From the NCBI GenBank assembly GCA_913041905.1, contig CAJWJQ010000014.1:1-25570 (forward strand): DNA of 25,570 bases, written 5' to 3'. The DNA comes from GCA-2718845 sp913041905. Its GTDB lineage: Bacteria; Pseudomonadota; Gammaproteobacteria; GCA-002705445; GCA-002716945. Below, one piece after another: positions 1-7,651 of this stretch. How positions within the stretch are numbered: position 1 is the stretch's first letter; every line of letters begins with the position of its first letter. The notes below the pieces were generated by a model. That model made no database searches and had not been told where the DNA came from. It was given only the letters and a program-made list of their open reading frames with translations. The position numbers and the translations under genes are program-made.

Positions 1-86
1 CCATTTTTTCTATAGATTGCATTAAAAATAAGTTTAATTATTAATAGAGGGGAGATTAAATAAAGAAAAAAATTATATTTAATCAT
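1..86 (-). CDS. waaA: Probable 3-deoxy-D-manno-octulosonic acid transferase WaaA, N-terminus only (partial at left edge)
   Basis: An open frame starts at the ATG at 86 and runs off the left edge after 28 codons without a stop. The product begins M-I-K-Y-N-F-F-L-Y-L-I-S-P-L and continues with a hydrophobic stretch followed by Y-R-K-N-G. This resembles the membrane-anchored N-terminus of WaaA/KdtA, where a LYxLIxPL hydrophobic anchor precedes a basic Y-R-K-R-W-G-like segment. WaaA adds Kdo to lipid A at the inner face of the cytoplasmic membrane. The gene begins 14 bases after the tolC stop, on the same strand, and waaA follows tolC in several gammaproteobacteria. The call rests on a short fragment plus context, so another membrane-anchored protein remains possible. 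Confidence 0.55.
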   Translation of the reverse strand, partial: MIKYNFFLYLISPLLIIKLIFNAIYRKN

Positions 87-100
87 TCGGTATACATTTA

Positions 101-1411
101 TTACCAGATGAGCATAGTATTTATTTCTTTAATATTATCTTTTGTTAAGGAAGATGAATATTTCTTTAATTTAAGATCAATTAAAATATAATCTAGAGAT
201 GTTTTTATATAACTATTCTTAGCTTGTATAAGCTTCAGTTTAGTTTCTTGAACTTCTACATCTGTATATGTTCCAGACATAAATCCTTTTTTTGCAGATT
301 TATAATTTTGATTGGTATTTTGGTAATCTGTTTTTTTTGCAAAAATCATTTTTTTTAATAGATTATGCATGTTAATTTTTTCTATAATCTCTTTTTTTAA
401 ATTTCGTTTCATCTGATCTAAATTAATTTGTGCATTTTCATATACGTATCTTGCTTCATTGATTTTAGCTGTTTGAAAACCACCCTGATATATAGGAAAA
501 TTCAAAGACACTCCAACCGTGCTAGCTTCTTGTCTAGTTGCCCCAAAACGTGTACCACTACTAACATCAGAATAATCATAAGATGCAACTAAGTCTAGAG
601 TTGGATAATGTTGCGACTTATTAGATCTCATATCATTTTTACTTATGCTGACATCATATTCTGCCATTTTAATATTTTCATCAAACGCTAAAGCTTTTGA
701 CATAACGTAAACAATGTCGTAATTACTTATTGGTATTTCAATTTCTGTGTCCAGGTTATGAATTTCTTCAATTTTTTTACCTGCAAATATATAGATATCC
801 TGTTCTGAAAGGTCAAGATTATTTTCAGCCATGTCATATTCTATTAGTGACAAATCATAATTATTTCTATGTCTATTTAATTCTGCATCAGTTATTAATC
901 CCCTTTGAAATAATTTTTTACTATTATCATATTTCAAAGACATCATTTTTTCTTTATTCATAGCAGCAGAAATTTCGTTTCTTTTGTTTATTAAATTAAA
1001 ATATAGTTCTGCAGATTTAATCATGATAATTTTTTCTTGGTTCAATACTACAAGATTTGATTTTTTAATTAAATCATTAGCTTTTTCTAATTCATCAAAA
1101 AAGGATAATCTAAAAATTGGTTGAGTAATATTTATAGAGTATGTATCAGTTGTATAATCCGTGTTGGTTCCTGATCCTATGTATTTATTTATTTCTGTTT
1201 TATTACTATTTGCTGATAAACTCACAGTAGGAAAAATAGTAGATGAAGTTTGGTTATATAATTCCTCAGAAATTTTATGATTATTCACTATGATTTTTAA
1301 GTCATTATTATGTTTCAGTGATCTATTGTAAATATCCATTAAATCAGCGGAATATAAATATTGAGGAAAAATCAATATTATTAATATTAAAAAATTATAA
1401 AATTTAAACAT
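101..1411 (-). CDS. tolC: TolC-family outer membrane efflux channel
   Basis: TolC-type outer membrane factor: a trimeric barrel with a long periplasmic alpha-helical tunnel that connects inner membrane pumps or type I secretion systems to the outside. The 436-residue product is close to the family's usual mature size. The start chosen is the ATG at 1411, because M-F-K-F-Y-N followed by a hydrophobic run ending Q-Y-L-Y-S-A is a clear signal peptide. The longer frame opening at 1450 would put a non-signal extension in front. Two related halves are visible, each rich in helical N/K/E segments, with duplicated features such as L-F-Q-R-G-L-I-T-D-A-E-L near residue 175 and A-K-K-G-F-M-S-G-T-Y-T-D-V-E near residue 375, as expected for the internal OEP repeat. 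The start overlaps the rhodanese stop by 8 bases, suggesting translational coupling. The specific pump partner is not in the window. Confidence 0.9.
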   Translation of the reverse strand: MFKFYNFLILIILIFPQYLYSADLMDIYNRSLKHNNDLKIIVNNHKISEELYNQTSSTIFPTVSLSANSNKTEINKYIGSGTNTDYTTDTYSINITQPIFRLSFFDELEKANDLIKKSNLVVLNQEKIIMIKSAELYFNLINKRNEISAAMNKEKMMSLKYDNSKKLFQRGLITDAELNRHRNNYDLSLIEYDMAENNLDLSEQDIYIFAGKKIEEIHNLDTEIEIPISNYDIVYVMSKALAFDENIKMAEYDVSISKNDMRSNKSQHYPTLDLVASYDYSDVSSGTRFGATRQEASTVGVSLNFPIYQGGFQTAKINEARYVYENAQINLDQMKRNLKKEIIEKINMHNLLKKMIFAKKTDYQNTNQNYKSAKKGFMSGTYTDVEVQETKLKLIQAKNSYIKTSLDYILIDLKLKKYSSSLTKDNIKEINTMLIW

Positions 1412-1727
1412 ATTTTTCCATTGTATTATCAATTTCATCTGCCCAACCATCTATACCGTTAGTTAAATTCACTATATTTGTAAACCCTATATTACTTAAA
1501 TATTTACCAATCATTCTACTTCTAATGCCATGGTGACACACAATGACATATAAATCACATTTATCAAATTCACTTATCCTATCTACTAGTTGCCCCATTG
1601 GGATATTTAATGAATTTTTGATATGACATATATCATATTCCCATTTTTCTCTAACATCAAGAATGATTATTTTGTCATTATTATTAATTAATGACTCAAT
1701 TTCCTTTGGACTATTTTCAAGCATCAT
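1404..1727 (-). CDS. Single-domain rhodanese (GlpE-like sulfurtransferase)
   Basis: Small stand-alone rhodanese domain of 107 residues. The opening D-V-R-E-K-W-E-Y motif lies near residues 24-31, and the active-site loop C-H-H-G-I-R-S has the sulfur-carrying cysteine at residue 64, matching the C-x-x-G-x-R-S pattern. The C-terminal G-F-x-N-I-V-N-L-x-x-G-I-x-G-W signature is intact. Family members move sulfane sulfur from thiosulfate or persulfide to thiol acceptors in the cytoplasm; the natural donor and acceptor here are unknown. The gene overlaps the methyltransferase upstream by 11 bases and tolC downstream by 8 bases, so it sits inside a tight operon. The same trio recurs in other gammaproteobacteria, so the position is probably ancestral rather than a sign of involvement in efflux. 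A second in-frame ATG at 1724 is equally possible. Confidence 0.85.
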   Translation of the reverse strand: MMLENSPKEIESLINNNDKIIILDVREKWEYDICHIKNSLNIPMGQLVDRISEFDKCDLYVIVCHHGIRSRMIGKYLSNIGFTNIVNLTNGIDGWADEIDNTMEKYV

Positions 1728-2358
1728 TTTGTATTATAGGCGCAATACTTGTTTGTAAAATATGCTCTGTTGTATAACTACTGTCATCTGTTTTTTTAAT
1801 TATAACACCAGATTTAATTGGAGAATTATTATTACCTAAAAAAGCAAAAGCGCGAGAATTTTTCGACATATTAGAAATAATTATATCTATAGACTCAATG
1901 CTAAATGTAAAAATTAAAACATCAAATTTTCCAATTATTTTCCAGTTCGATGATATATCTTTTTTTTCAAAAGATAAATTTTTAAAAGAAAATTTATCTT
2001 TATTTTGCAAAGATAGTTTAACAAAGTCCTCGTAATAATCAATGCCATGTACCTTATTGCATAACAATGACACACAAGAAGCTAGATAACCAGTCCCCGA
2101 ACCTAACACAAGAATGTTTTCATCTTTTTTTATGGTAAGTGACTGCATAATTTTAGCTTCAACGGACGGCGTCAACATTTTTTGCCCATGAGCAATAGGT
2201 ATATCAATATCTACATTAGCAAAACTTTTATAATTTTCTGGCAAGTATTCACTTCTTTGCACAACACTAATAGCATTAAGAACATTCTCATCAATTACAT
2301 TCTGAGATCTTATATTATTTTTAACCGCATCCATTGTATAGTTATTATGGTCTTTCAT
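1717..2358 (-). CDS. Protein-L-isoaspartate O-methyltransferase-like protein (PCMT family)
   Basis: A 213-residue SAM-dependent methyltransferase of the PCMT family. SAM motif I is visible as I-L-V-L-G-S-G-T-G-Y-L-A near residues 82-93, preceded by H-G-Q-K-M-L-T-P-S-V-E-A, the counterpart of the PCMT substrate region that normally reads ISQP-Y-x-V-A. The N-terminal N-I-R-S-Q-N-V-I-D-E-N-V-L segment fits the family's M-V-x-x-Q-I-R-x-x-x-V-x-D pattern. True Pcm repairs isoaspartyl residues in aged proteins. The changed substrate motif and its position at the head of a rhodanese-tolC operon match the second PCMT-like paralogue found beside tolC in pseudomonads, whose substrate is not clear. I am sure of the family but not of repair activity. 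The start ATG faces thiC across 68 bases. Confidence 0.75.
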   Translation of the reverse strand: MKDHNNYTMDAVKNNIRSQNVIDENVLNAISVVQRSEYLPENYKSFANVDIDIPIAHGQKMLTPSVEAKIMQSLTIKKDENILVLGSGTGYLASCVSLLCNKVHGIDYYEDFVKLSLQNKDKFSFKNLSFEKKDISSNWKIIGKFDVLIFTFSIESIDIIISNMSKNSRAFAFLGNNNSPIKSGVIIKKTDDSSYTTEHILQTSIAPIIQNDA

Positions 2359-2426
2359 TTCATTGGTAAGTTTAGTATTGTTATAGTATAAGTCAATTAA
2401 AACATTGATTATAGAGTGCGCAATTA
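2359..2426. promoter_or_regulatory. Divergent intergenic region between the pcm-like gene and thiC; no TPP riboswitch seen
   Basis: This 68-base AT-rich gap must hold promoters for both the pcm-like operon and thiC. Weak -10-like elements (TATAGT near 2382 and TATAGA near 2410) are present, but no convincing -35/-10 pair can be fixed by eye. The gap is too short for a full THI-box aptamer of about 100 bases, and I see neither the CTGAGA nor the GCGNAGGGA-like conserved blocks of the TPP riboswitch that often precedes thiC. Confidence 0.35.
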
Positions 2427-4217
2427 ATGAGTAATAAGAAGATTAATATAAATCAATATCTAGAGAATTTCCCAAATTCAAAAAAAACTTACATAACAGG
2501 TACAAAAGAAAATATAAGAGTACCATTTAGGATGATTGAGCAGACAGCAACCAACCTTAATGGAATAACCGAGAAAAATGACCCAATATATGTTTACGAT
2601 ACTACGGGCCCATATACAGATGGAAACCATAATATTGATGTTTTTAAAGGACTCGATAAAATTAGACAAGATTGGATTAACGATAGAGATGATACAAGAG
2701 AATATAGTCGACAACATATCTCGCCAATATTTAAGGAATCAAAGAAGAAAAAAAGTATATCTGTAATAACAAGGGAAAGTAAAAATAATAAAAATGTATC
2801 TCAAATGCATTATGCAAAACTAGGTATTATAACTCCAGAGATGGAGTTTGTCTCAATTAGAGAAAATACATTTATAAATAATGTAAAATCAGAAAGTAAA
2901 ATTACTCCTGAGTTTGTTAGAAAAGAAATTGCCGAAGGAAGAGCGGTTATTCCGTCTAATATAAATCATCCTGAGTTAGAACCTATGATAATAGGAAAAA
3001 AATTTCTTACAAAAGTAAATGCAAATATTGGAAACTCCCCTGTCAAATCTGATATAGACGAGGAATTAGATAAACTCCTATGGGCTGTTAGATGGGGAGC
3101 AGACACAGTTATGGACTTATCTACTGGAAAAAATCTTTATGAAACTAGAGAGAAAATTATTAGAAATTCGCCTGTTCCAATTGGAACCGTTCCTATTTAT
3201 GAGGCGCTAGAGTTAGTTAATGGAAAACCAGAAGATCTTACATATGATATCTTTAAAAAAGTCCTTATTAAGCAAGCTGAACAAGGAGTTGATTATTTCA
3301 CGATACATGCTGGGGTTAGATTAAAGTATATTCCTAAAACAATGAATAGAGTGACTGGAATTGTTTCAAGAGGAGGTTCAATAATTGCTAAATGGTGTTT
3401 GGCACACCATCAAGAAAATTTTTTGTATACTCATTTTGAAGATATTTGTGAAATCATGAAAACATATAATGTAACATTTTCACTTGGCGATGGTTTAAGA
3501 CCAGGCAGTATAGCAGATGCTAATGATGATGCTCAATTTTCAGAATTAAAAACTTTAGGAGAATTAACAAAAAAGGCATGGAATAATGACGTTCAAGTTA
3601 TGATTGAAGGACCAGGACACATACCAATTCATTTAATAAAAGAAAACATAGTTATGGAAGAATCTTTATGTTACGAAGCACCATTTTATACACTCGGACC
3701 ATTAGTTACAGACATAGCGCCAGGCTATGATCATATAACTTCAGCTATCGGTGCAGCTAATATAGGTTCATTTGGAACTGCATTATTATGTTATGTAACC
3801 CCTAAAGAGCATCTTGGTTTACCTAATAAGGATGATGTTAAAGAAGGTTTAATGGCTTATAAAATTGCTGCTCATGCTTCAGATATAGCAAAAGGACACC
3901 CATCTGCAAGATATAGAGATAATGCATTATCAAAAGCTAGATTTGAATTTAGATGGGAAGATCAGTTTAATTTAGGTTTGGATCCATATAAATCAAAACA
4001 ATTTCATGATGAAACATTACCACAAGAAAGTGCAAAAGTTGCACATTTTTGTTCGATGTGCGGACCTCACTTTTGCTCAATGAAGATTACTCAAGATATA
4101 AGAGATTATGCCAATAAAAAAGGTATTGACGATATTAAAATTGCAATTAATTTTGGTTTAGATGAAAAATCTAAAGAATTTAAGGCGTTAGGAAAAGAAA
4201 TTTATATTAAGAAATAA
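2427..4217 (+). CDS. thiC: Phosphomethylpyrimidine synthase ThiC
   Basis: Radical SAM enzyme that rearranges 5-aminoimidazole ribotide into hydroxymethylpyrimidine phosphate, the pyrimidine half of thiamine. The 596-residue product is near the usual length of about 630 and starts with the family's N-terminal domain (V-Y-D-T-T-G-P-Y-T-D near residues 53-62). The catalytic barrel carries W-G-A-D-T-V-M-D-L-S-T-G, E-Q-G-V-D-Y-F-T-I-H-A-G-V and I-E-G-P-G-H-I-P. The C-terminal C-x2-C-x4-C motif with Cys542, Cys545 and Cys550 binds the 4Fe-4S cluster that activates SAM. The gene stands alone on its strand, with the pcm-like operon divergent and metY convergent 8 bases after the stop. No other thi gene is in the window. 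The ribosome-binding site is weak, a GAG about ten bases upstream. Confidence 0.97.
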   Translation: MSNKKININQYLENFPNSKKTYITGTKENIRVPFRMIEQTATNLNGITEKNDPIYVYDTTGPYTDGNHNIDVFKGLDKIRQDWINDRDDTREYSRQHISPIFKESKKKKSISVITRESKNNKNVSQMHYAKLGIITPEMEFVSIRENTFINNVKSESKITPEFVRKEIAEGRAVIPSNINHPELEPMIIGKKFLTKVNANIGNSPVKSDIDEELDKLLWAVRWGADTVMDLSTGKNLYETREKIIRNSPVPIGTVPIYEALELVNGKPEDLTYDIFKKVLIKQAEQGVDYFTIHAGVRLKYIPKTMNRVTGIVSRGGSIIAKWCLAHHQENFLYTHFEDICEIMKTYNVTFSLGDGLRPGSIADANDDAQFSELKTLGELTKKAWNNDVQVMIEGPGHIPIHLIKENIVMEESLCYEAPFYTLGPLVTDIAPGYDHITSAIGAANIGSFGTALLCYVTPKEHLGLPNKDDVKEGLMAYKIAAHASDIAKGHPSARYRDNALSKARFEFRWEDQFNLGLDPYKSKQFHDETLPQESAKVAHFCSMCGPHFCSMKITQDIRDYANKKGIDDIKIAINFGLDEKSKEFKALGKEIYIKK

Positions 4218-4225
4218 TTATTTTA

Positions 4226-5518
4226 TTAATTTTTTTTACTTTTACCAAATATAGAGCTTAATGCTTGATCTATGTCTTCAATAATATCATCTACGTTTTC
4301 TATGCCAATTGATAATCTAACCAAGTCTTCTGGAACTCCAGCTTTTTTAAGTTCATCAGGGCCTAACTGTCGATGTGTTGTAGAAGCAGGGTGACATGCT
4401 AATGATTTTGCATCACCTATATTTACTAGTCTTGTAATTAAACCTAAATTATCAATAAACTTAGATCCATTTGCTCTTCCTCCTTTAATTCCAAAACTTA
4501 ATACACTCGAAGCTTTCCCGTTCATCAGTTTTTTAACTAATTGATAGTCAGGACTACTTGGCATGCCAGCATATTTTACCCATGTAATATTTGGATCCTT
4601 AAGTAAGTGGTTTGAAACTTTAACTGCATTTTCACAATGTCTATCCATTCTAACAGCTAAACTTTCTATTCCTTGTAATATTAAAAAACTATTAAATGGT
4701 GAAATAGCTGCCCCCATATTTCTTAGTGCTACACACCTAGCTGCGCCGATAAAAGCAGCATCACCTAATGCTTCAGAAAAAACAACTCCATGATAAGACA
4801 TATCAGGTGTAGTTAGCCTGCTAAATTTCTTTTTATGTTTAGCCCAAGGAAATTTACCCGAATCAACAATAATACCGCCAATTGATGTACCATGACCACC
4901 CATATATTTTGTAAGCGAATGTACTACGATATCAGCCCCGTGTTCAATAGGCCTGAATAAGTACGGCGATGGAACAGTATTATCTACGATTAAAGGTATA
5001 TTATATTTATGTGCCATTTTAGCCATTTTTGGTATATCAACAACATTGCCTGCTGGATTACCAATGGACTCACAGAAGACAGCCTTTGTTTTTGAATCAA
5101 TTAACTTTTCTAATTCATCAATTTTGTCATGATCACCAAACTTTATATCAACTCCAAATCTTGGAAGTTGGTGTGCAAATAATGTATAAGTTCCTCCATA
5201 TAAAGTGCCAGTACTAACTACATTATCTCCAGCTTCGCATATAGTCATAATTGCATACGTAGTTGCAGCTGATCCTGAAGCTAATGCTAACGCTCCAATA
5301 CCTCCCTCCATGGCTGCGACACGATTCTCTAATACGTCAGAAGTAGGATTCATTATCCTTGTATAAATATTACCAGCTTCTTTTAAATCAAATAAATCTG
5401 CCCCGTGCTGCGTATCTCTAAACGAATAAGAAGTAGTTTGATATATTGGTACAGCTACAGCATTAGTAGTAGGTTCTGGTGAGTACCCTCCATGTATTGC
5501 AATTGTTTCAAATTTCAT
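4226..5518 (-). CDS. metY: O-acetylhomoserine (thiol)-lyase MetY
   Basis: PLP-dependent enzyme of the Cys/Met-metabolism family that makes homocysteine from O-acetylhomoserine and sulfide (direct sulfhydrylation). The 430-residue length suits MetY rather than the roughly 390-residue MetB/MetC/MetZ members. The start F-E-T-x-A-I-H-G-G-Y, the P-I-Y-Q-T-T-S-Y motif and the Y-T-R-I-M-N-P-T PLP-phosphate motif are present. The Schiff-base lysine lies in H-S-L-T-K-Y-M-G-G-H-G near residue 204. I chose the ATG at 5518 because a GGGAG Shine-Dalgarno sits five bases upstream; the longer frame would need a TTG codon at 5530 lying within that site. The neighbours dinB and thiC are unrelated, so it is probably its own transcription unit. 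No SAM riboswitch is recognisable in the short leader. Confidence 0.93.
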   Translation of the reverse strand: MKFETIAIHGGYSPEPTTNAVAVPIYQTTSYSFRDTQHGADLFDLKEAGNIYTRIMNPTSDVLENRVAAMEGGIGALALASGSAATTYAIMTICEAGDNVVSTGTLYGGTYTLFAHQLPRFGVDIKFGDHDKIDELEKLIDSKTKAVFCESIGNPAGNVVDIPKMAKMAHKYNIPLIVDNTVPSPYLFRPIEHGADIVVHSLTKYMGGHGTSIGGIIVDSGKFPWAKHKKKFSRLTTPDMSYHGVVFSEALGDAAFIGAARCVALRNMGAAISPFNSFLILQGIESLAVRMDRHCENAVKVSNHLLKDPNITWVKYAGMPSSPDYQLVKKLMNGKASSVLSFGIKGGRANGSKFIDNLGLITRLVNIGDAKSLACHPASTTHRQLGPDELKKAGVPEDLVRLSIGIENVDDIIEDIDQALSSIFGKSKKN

Positions 5519-5523
5519 TGTAA

Positions 5524-5528
5524 CTCCC
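5524..5528 (-). promoter_or_regulatory. Shine-Dalgarno site that fixes the metY start
   Basis: GGGAG on the minus strand, five bases before the ATG at 5518. It lies inside any translation beginning at the upstream TTG, so it argues for the shorter protein. Confidence 0.65.
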
Positions 5529-5582
5529 AAAGTTTAGTGTTCACCCATCATAAGAAAAAATTTTTAATAATGCCAGTATAAT

Positions 5583-6665
5583 TTAATAGATATTTAAATT
5601 TAATTGAGGAGAATTATCAAATTGAACACCTACGCCCAATAATCTAATAGGACTTGATTTAGAATTATAAATTTTTTCTAATAAATTATGAAAAATCATA
5701 AATGTAATTTGAGTTGTCAATATTTGAGAACTATTAACTTTAAAGTTACTGTATTTGATTTTTATGAAACATGCTTTTATGGCTTTTTTACCACCGTCTT
5801 TTTGTTGTAATCTTTTGATTAATTTTTCGTAAATTATTTTTAACTCATTTAAACATTGTTCAAATGATATAAGATCATTAATATAAGTGTCTTCGACACT
5901 AAGGCTTTTTCTAACTTTATTATCTTCTACAACTCTATCATCAATGCCTCTACATAAATAATATAAAGCAATACCAAATTTACCTAATAAGTTAACTAAT
6001 TTTTCATACTCTATGTTTTGTAAATCTCTGCAGTTTTTAATTCCTAATTTAACTAATTTTTCTTCAGTTATTTTGCCCACACCATGAATTTTTCTAATAG
6101 GGAGAGATATAATAAATTTTTTTATTTCATCATCATATATTGAAAATTGACCGTTAGGTTTATGCCATTCGCTAGCAAGTTTCGCAAGAAACTTATTTGA
6201 TGATATACCTGCAGAAGCTGTAATATTAAAATCATCAAATATTTTTTGTCTAATCTGTCTAGCCATTTGATCTGGATCACCATTACAATATTTAGAGTTT
6301 GTTACATCCAAATATGCCTCATCAAGTGACACTGGCTCTATTATCTTAGTATAACATCTAAATATTTTATGAATTCCACTTGAGATTTTTCTATATTTTT
6401 CCATATTTACAGGTAAAAAAATAATTTTTGGACATAATTTTTTTGCTGTTATAGAAGGCATCGCAGATTTAATACCATATTTCCTAGCAGCATAGTTGCA
6501 AGTAGTGACAACTCCTCTAGCATCTGAATTACCTGCAACTGCTACAGGTTTATTTTTTAATTCTGGCCTATCTCTTATTTCTACAGAAGCATAAAAGCAG
6601 TCCATATCAACATGGATAATTTTTGACGATTTGAATTTTTGATTAATTGGCTTGATTAGACTCAT
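5583..6665 (-). CDS. dinB: Translesion DNA polymerase IV (DinB, Y family)
   Basis: Error-prone Y-family polymerase that bypasses damaged template bases. In this 360-residue protein the catalytic carboxylates are visible: Asp20 in H-V-D-M-D-C-F-Y, and Asp115-Glu116 in S-L-D-E-A-Y. The steric-gate position that is Phe13 in E. coli is Tyr25 here. The N-R-K-F-like S-S-N-K-F-L-A-K-L-A-S motif and the K-P-N-G-Q segment are intact, followed by a helix-hairpin-helix (I-H-G-V-G-K-I-T-E-E) and the little-finger domain. The tail Q-L-N-L-N resembles the clamp-binding Q-L-x-L-x motif. It carries about 12 extra N-terminal residues compared with E. coli DinB; no better in-frame start is seen. The start overlaps the end of ibaG by 23 bases, so translation is probably coupled. 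No LexA-type operator was recognised upstream of the pair. Confidence 0.93.
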   Translation of the reverse strand: MSLIKPINQKFKSSKIIHVDMDCFYASVEIRDRPELKNKPVAVAGNSDARGVVTTCNYAARKYGIKSAMPSITAKKLCPKIIFLPVNMEKYRKISSGIHKIFRCYTKIIEPVSLDEAYLDVTNSKYCNGDPDQMARQIRQKIFDDFNITASAGISSNKFLAKLASEWHKPNGQFSIYDDEIKKFIISLPIRKIHGVGKITEEKLVKLGIKNCRDLQNIEYEKLVNLLGKFGIALYYLCRGIDDRVVEDNKVRKSLSVEDTYINDLISFEQCLNELKIIYEKLIKRLQQKDGGKKAIKACFIKIKYSNFKVNSSQILTTQITFMIFHNLLEKIYNSKSSPIRLLGVGVQFDNSPQLNLNIY

Positions 6666-6879
6666 CTACGGTAAATGCTTTTATAGTTAAAGCATGAATT
6701 TCACCGGACTTTATATATTTATCTAAAGCTGCATACACAATTTTATGTTTTTCAACTGTAGATTTTCCTAGAAAAACATCGCTTATAATATGCACAGTGT
6801 ATTTCGATTCCTCTCCCTCTACTTTAACATCACAATCCTTAATTGAGTCAGAAATCGTGTTTTTTATTATTTCATTCAT
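6643..6879 (-). CDS. ibaG: BolA-family protein IbaG
   Basis: Small BolA/IbaG protein of 78 residues. BolA-family proteins pair with monothiol glutaredoxins and take part in iron-sulfur cluster handling and stress responses. The family core is visible as V-E-G-E-E-S-K-Y-T-V-H-I-I-S, then F-x-G-K-S-T-V-E-K-H-K-I-V-Y-A-A-L, and the C-terminal I-H-A-L-T-I-K-A-F-T, which matches the IbaG branch (I-H-A-V-S-I-K-A-Y-T in E. coli) better than BolA itself. The ATG at 6879 is preferred over the one at 6882 because the strong AAGGAGGT ribosome site would be too close to the first. In E. coli ibaG sits beside murA and the mla genes, whereas here it is the leader gene of a two-gene unit with dinB. Confidence 0.88.
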   Translation of the reverse strand: MNEIIKNTISDSIKDCDVKVEGEESKYTVHIISDVFLGKSTVEKHKIVYAALDKYIKSGEIHALTIKAFTVDESNQAN

Positions 6880-6883
6880 CATA

Positions 6884-6891
6884 ACCTCCTT
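6884..6891 (-). promoter_or_regulatory. Strong Shine-Dalgarno site of ibaG
   Basis: AAGGAGGT on the minus strand is a near-perfect anti-16S match, the strongest ribosome site noticed in the window. Its spacing favours the second of two adjacent ATG codons (6879). Confidence 0.75.
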
Positions 6892-6915
6892 AAAGTTTTG
6901 CGCTAGTTCATCTCC

Positions 6916-6921
6916 ATTATA
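6916..6921 (-). promoter_or_regulatory. Probable -10 box for ibaG-dinB
   Basis: A perfect TATAAT lies on the minus strand about 37 bases upstream of the ibaG start, in the 80-base gap after the rsmJ-like gene. The -35 region at the expected distance is poor (around TAGATT), so the call rests mainly on the -10 match and position in an AT-rich genome where chance matches are common. Confidence 0.4.
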
Positions 6922-6961
6922 TTTAATTTAAACAACTAAATCTAGAAGGTGTTACTTAAAA

Positions 6962-7651
6962 TTATTTACAGCTACCATTATAGATATTGTATTTAATAAG
7001 TTTTGTAGATATGCCATAGTCAGGTTTTAAGAATTCGTTTTTGCTATATTTTGCTTCCTTTACTACCACTCTCAATTTACATTTTTTTATTGCTTTTGAA
7101 ATTATTATATTTTTATTGTTTTCGTCATTGCAAATAGTTTTAAGAAATTCATCATTTTTTGAAGACAGGGATTTAGTCTTAATTTTATTAAACATAAAAT
7201 CAATATAAACATAATCATATATTTTTTTTGTTTGGCATAAAAAGTCATAAGAATTACCATGATAAAGCGTTAGATTTGAAATTAAATTTCTTTTTATAAA
7301 ACTTCTTATCATTAAGATTAATAAAGGATTCTTTTCAATCATGGTAACATGAAACCCAAGGGATTTAAGTATATAGCTATCTCTAGCTAATCCTGCAGTA
7401 CAGTCTAATACAGTACTATTTTTTTTAGGAAATAATTTCAAAAATATACTATTATTCTTTTTACCTAAAATCTTATTATGATTAATAGATATCATAGATG
7501 GAACTTTATAGTTATTATTTATTATATATATTTCATTTTTTTTTAAATTAATATGTATCTTATCATCTATTGTTTTTAGATAACTATTTTTAATTATTTC
7601 TTGGAGTAAAATAGCTTTTTCTTTATTTAAGCTATCTGCAAGAATTTTCAT
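6962..7651 (-). CDS. rsmJ: RsmJ-like 16S rRNA (guanine-N2) methyltransferase, divergent
   Basis: A 229-residue SAM-dependent methyltransferase that best fits RsmJ, which methylates G1516 of 16S rRNA. SAM motif I reads V-L-D-C-T-A-G-L-A-R-D-S-Y-I-L near residues 85-99, close to the RsmJ signature D-A-T-A-G-L-G-R-D. It is followed by V-T-M-I-E-K-N-P, matching the second SAM contact with its E-R-N-P. The motif IV counterpart is Y-V-Y-I-D-F-M-F, where RsmJ normally has L-D-P-M-F-P, so the proline after the aspartate is replaced by Phe. The protein is very rich in Lys, Asn and Ile, as expected in an AT-rich genome. It shares one base with the mreD stop (TAATG), making it the last gene of the long minus-strand unit. 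Family confidence is good; site specificity is inferred. Confidence 0.7.
   Translation of the reverse strand: MKILADSLNKEKAILLQEIIKNSYLKTIDDKIHINLKKNEIYIINNNYKVPSMISINHNKILGKKNNSIFLKLFPKKNSTVLDCTAGLARDSYILKSLGFHVTMIEKNPLLILMIRSFIKRNLISNLTLYHGNSYDFLCQTKKIYDYVYIDFMFNKIKTKSLSSKNDEFLKTICNDENNKNIIISKAIKKCKLRVVVKEAKYSKNEFLKPDYGISTKLIKYNIYNGSCK

Noticed and set aside
1412..1450. Longer TolC start at 1450
   Set aside because: It would put 13 non-signal residues before a clean signal peptide; the ATG at 1411 gives the expected export signal.
4213..4260. Palindrome AAATAATTATTT and T-run between thiC and metY as a terminator
   Set aside because: The palindrome is pure A/T with no stable stem, and the T-run lies within the metY coding end, so a factor-independent terminator is not supported.
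5519..5582. SAM riboswitch in the metY leader
   Set aside because: The 64-base leader shows none of the conserved SAM-II or SAM-I blocks that I could recognise.
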